NCBI GenBank assembly: GCA_903928045.1
Contig: CAIYPH010000087.1
Location: 1-7,177 of the forward strand
From: an uncultured Rhodospirillales bacterium
GTDB taxonomy: Bacteria; Pseudomonadota; Alphaproteobacteria; Acetobacterales; Acetobacteraceae
Direction: 5' to 3'
DNA: 7,177 nucleotides
The position numbers were made by a program, and so were the translations under genes. Positions 7,102 through 7,177 of the stretch are shown here, in pieces. Every line of letters begins with the position of its first letter. Position 1 is the stretch's first letter. The notes under the pieces were generated by a model. That model had not been told where the DNA came from. It made no database searches and worked only from the letters and a program-made list of their open reading frames with translations.

Positions 7102-7149
7102 CCGTGTCCCCACGGCAGGCTACGCAACGCTGCCGGGCACCGCGCCCGG
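7102..7149 (+). promoter_or_regulatory. Three overlapping short inverted repeats upstream of the next gene
   Basis: Three stems can be drawn: CCGTG/CACGG (7102-7106 with 7111-7115), CGGCAG/CTGCCG (7113-7118 with 7130-7135) and CCGGGC/GCCCGG (7133-7138 with 7144-7149). The middle stem shares bases with both others, so it excludes them, as in an attenuator-like switch. Short stems are common by chance in GC-rich DNA, so a regulatory role is unproven. Confidence 0.25.
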
Positions 7150-7173
7150 TCTGGCTCACCCTGGAGGGGCACG

Positions 7174-7177
7174 ATGA
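7174..7177 (+). CDS. Probable start of the next gene, cut by the window edge
   Basis: An ATG at 7174-7176 follows GGAGGGG (7163-7169) at good ribosome-binding spacing, and the window ends one base later. Nothing can be said about the product. The strength of the Shine-Dalgarno match is the only evidence that this is a gene start. Confidence 0.45.

Noticed and set aside
6625..7113. A 162-codon minus-strand open frame over the repeat-protein gene.
   Set aside because: Its apparent repeats are the complement of the plus-strand 33-base repeats. The plus strand has a signal peptide and a placed ribosome binding site.

Overview
The window is high-GC DNA with strongly G/C-biased third codon positions. 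It most resembles an alphaproteobacterium, probably of the Hyphomicrobiales. That placement is inferred from gene content and codon style, not from a marker gene. No rRNA, tRNA, CRISPR array, transposase or other mobile element is visible.

The left two-thirds (59-4594, minus strand) is a compact three-gene operon for a membrane-bound molybdenum enzyme of the DMSO reductase superfamily. In transcription order it has a 951-aa molybdopterin/[4Fe-4S] catalytic subunit, a 243-aa protein with four [4Fe-4S] clusters, and a 310-aa DmsC-type anchor with eight predicted membrane helices. The catalytic subunit has no Tat signal, and its size, order and partners fit SoeABC, the cytoplasm-facing sulfite dehydrogenase that oxidises sulfite to sulfate and passes electrons to the quinone pool. 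The first two genes overlap by one base. The second and third genes have the same Shine-Dalgarno sequence and spacing. A 66-codon reading frame ends in an ATGA overlap with the catalytic-subunit start and may be a small leader gene. A perfect 10-bp inverted repeat lies just past the end of the operon, at the window edge.

From 4775 to 6460 on the plus strand, divergent from the operon, is an acyl-CoA synthetase of the AMP-forming superfamily with all core motifs intact. Nothing in the sequence ties it functionally to sulfite oxidation; the two units share only the 180-bp divergent junction.

From 6640 to 7041 is a small exported protein of 133 aa that I do not recognise. It carries five copies of an 11-residue repeat built around Glu-Phe-x-x-x-Gln-Lys/Arg, and its only two cysteines lie in Pro-Asp-Cys motifs on either side of the repeats. 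It is followed by a strong 13-bp hairpin at 7064-7097, then three overlapping short inverted repeats, and finally a ribosome binding site with an ATG in the last four bases that probably starts the next gene.

No gene-free stretch exceeds 300 bases. The least explained items are the repeat protein, the leader frame before the sulfite dehydrogenase operon, and the inverted repeats at both ends of the window.
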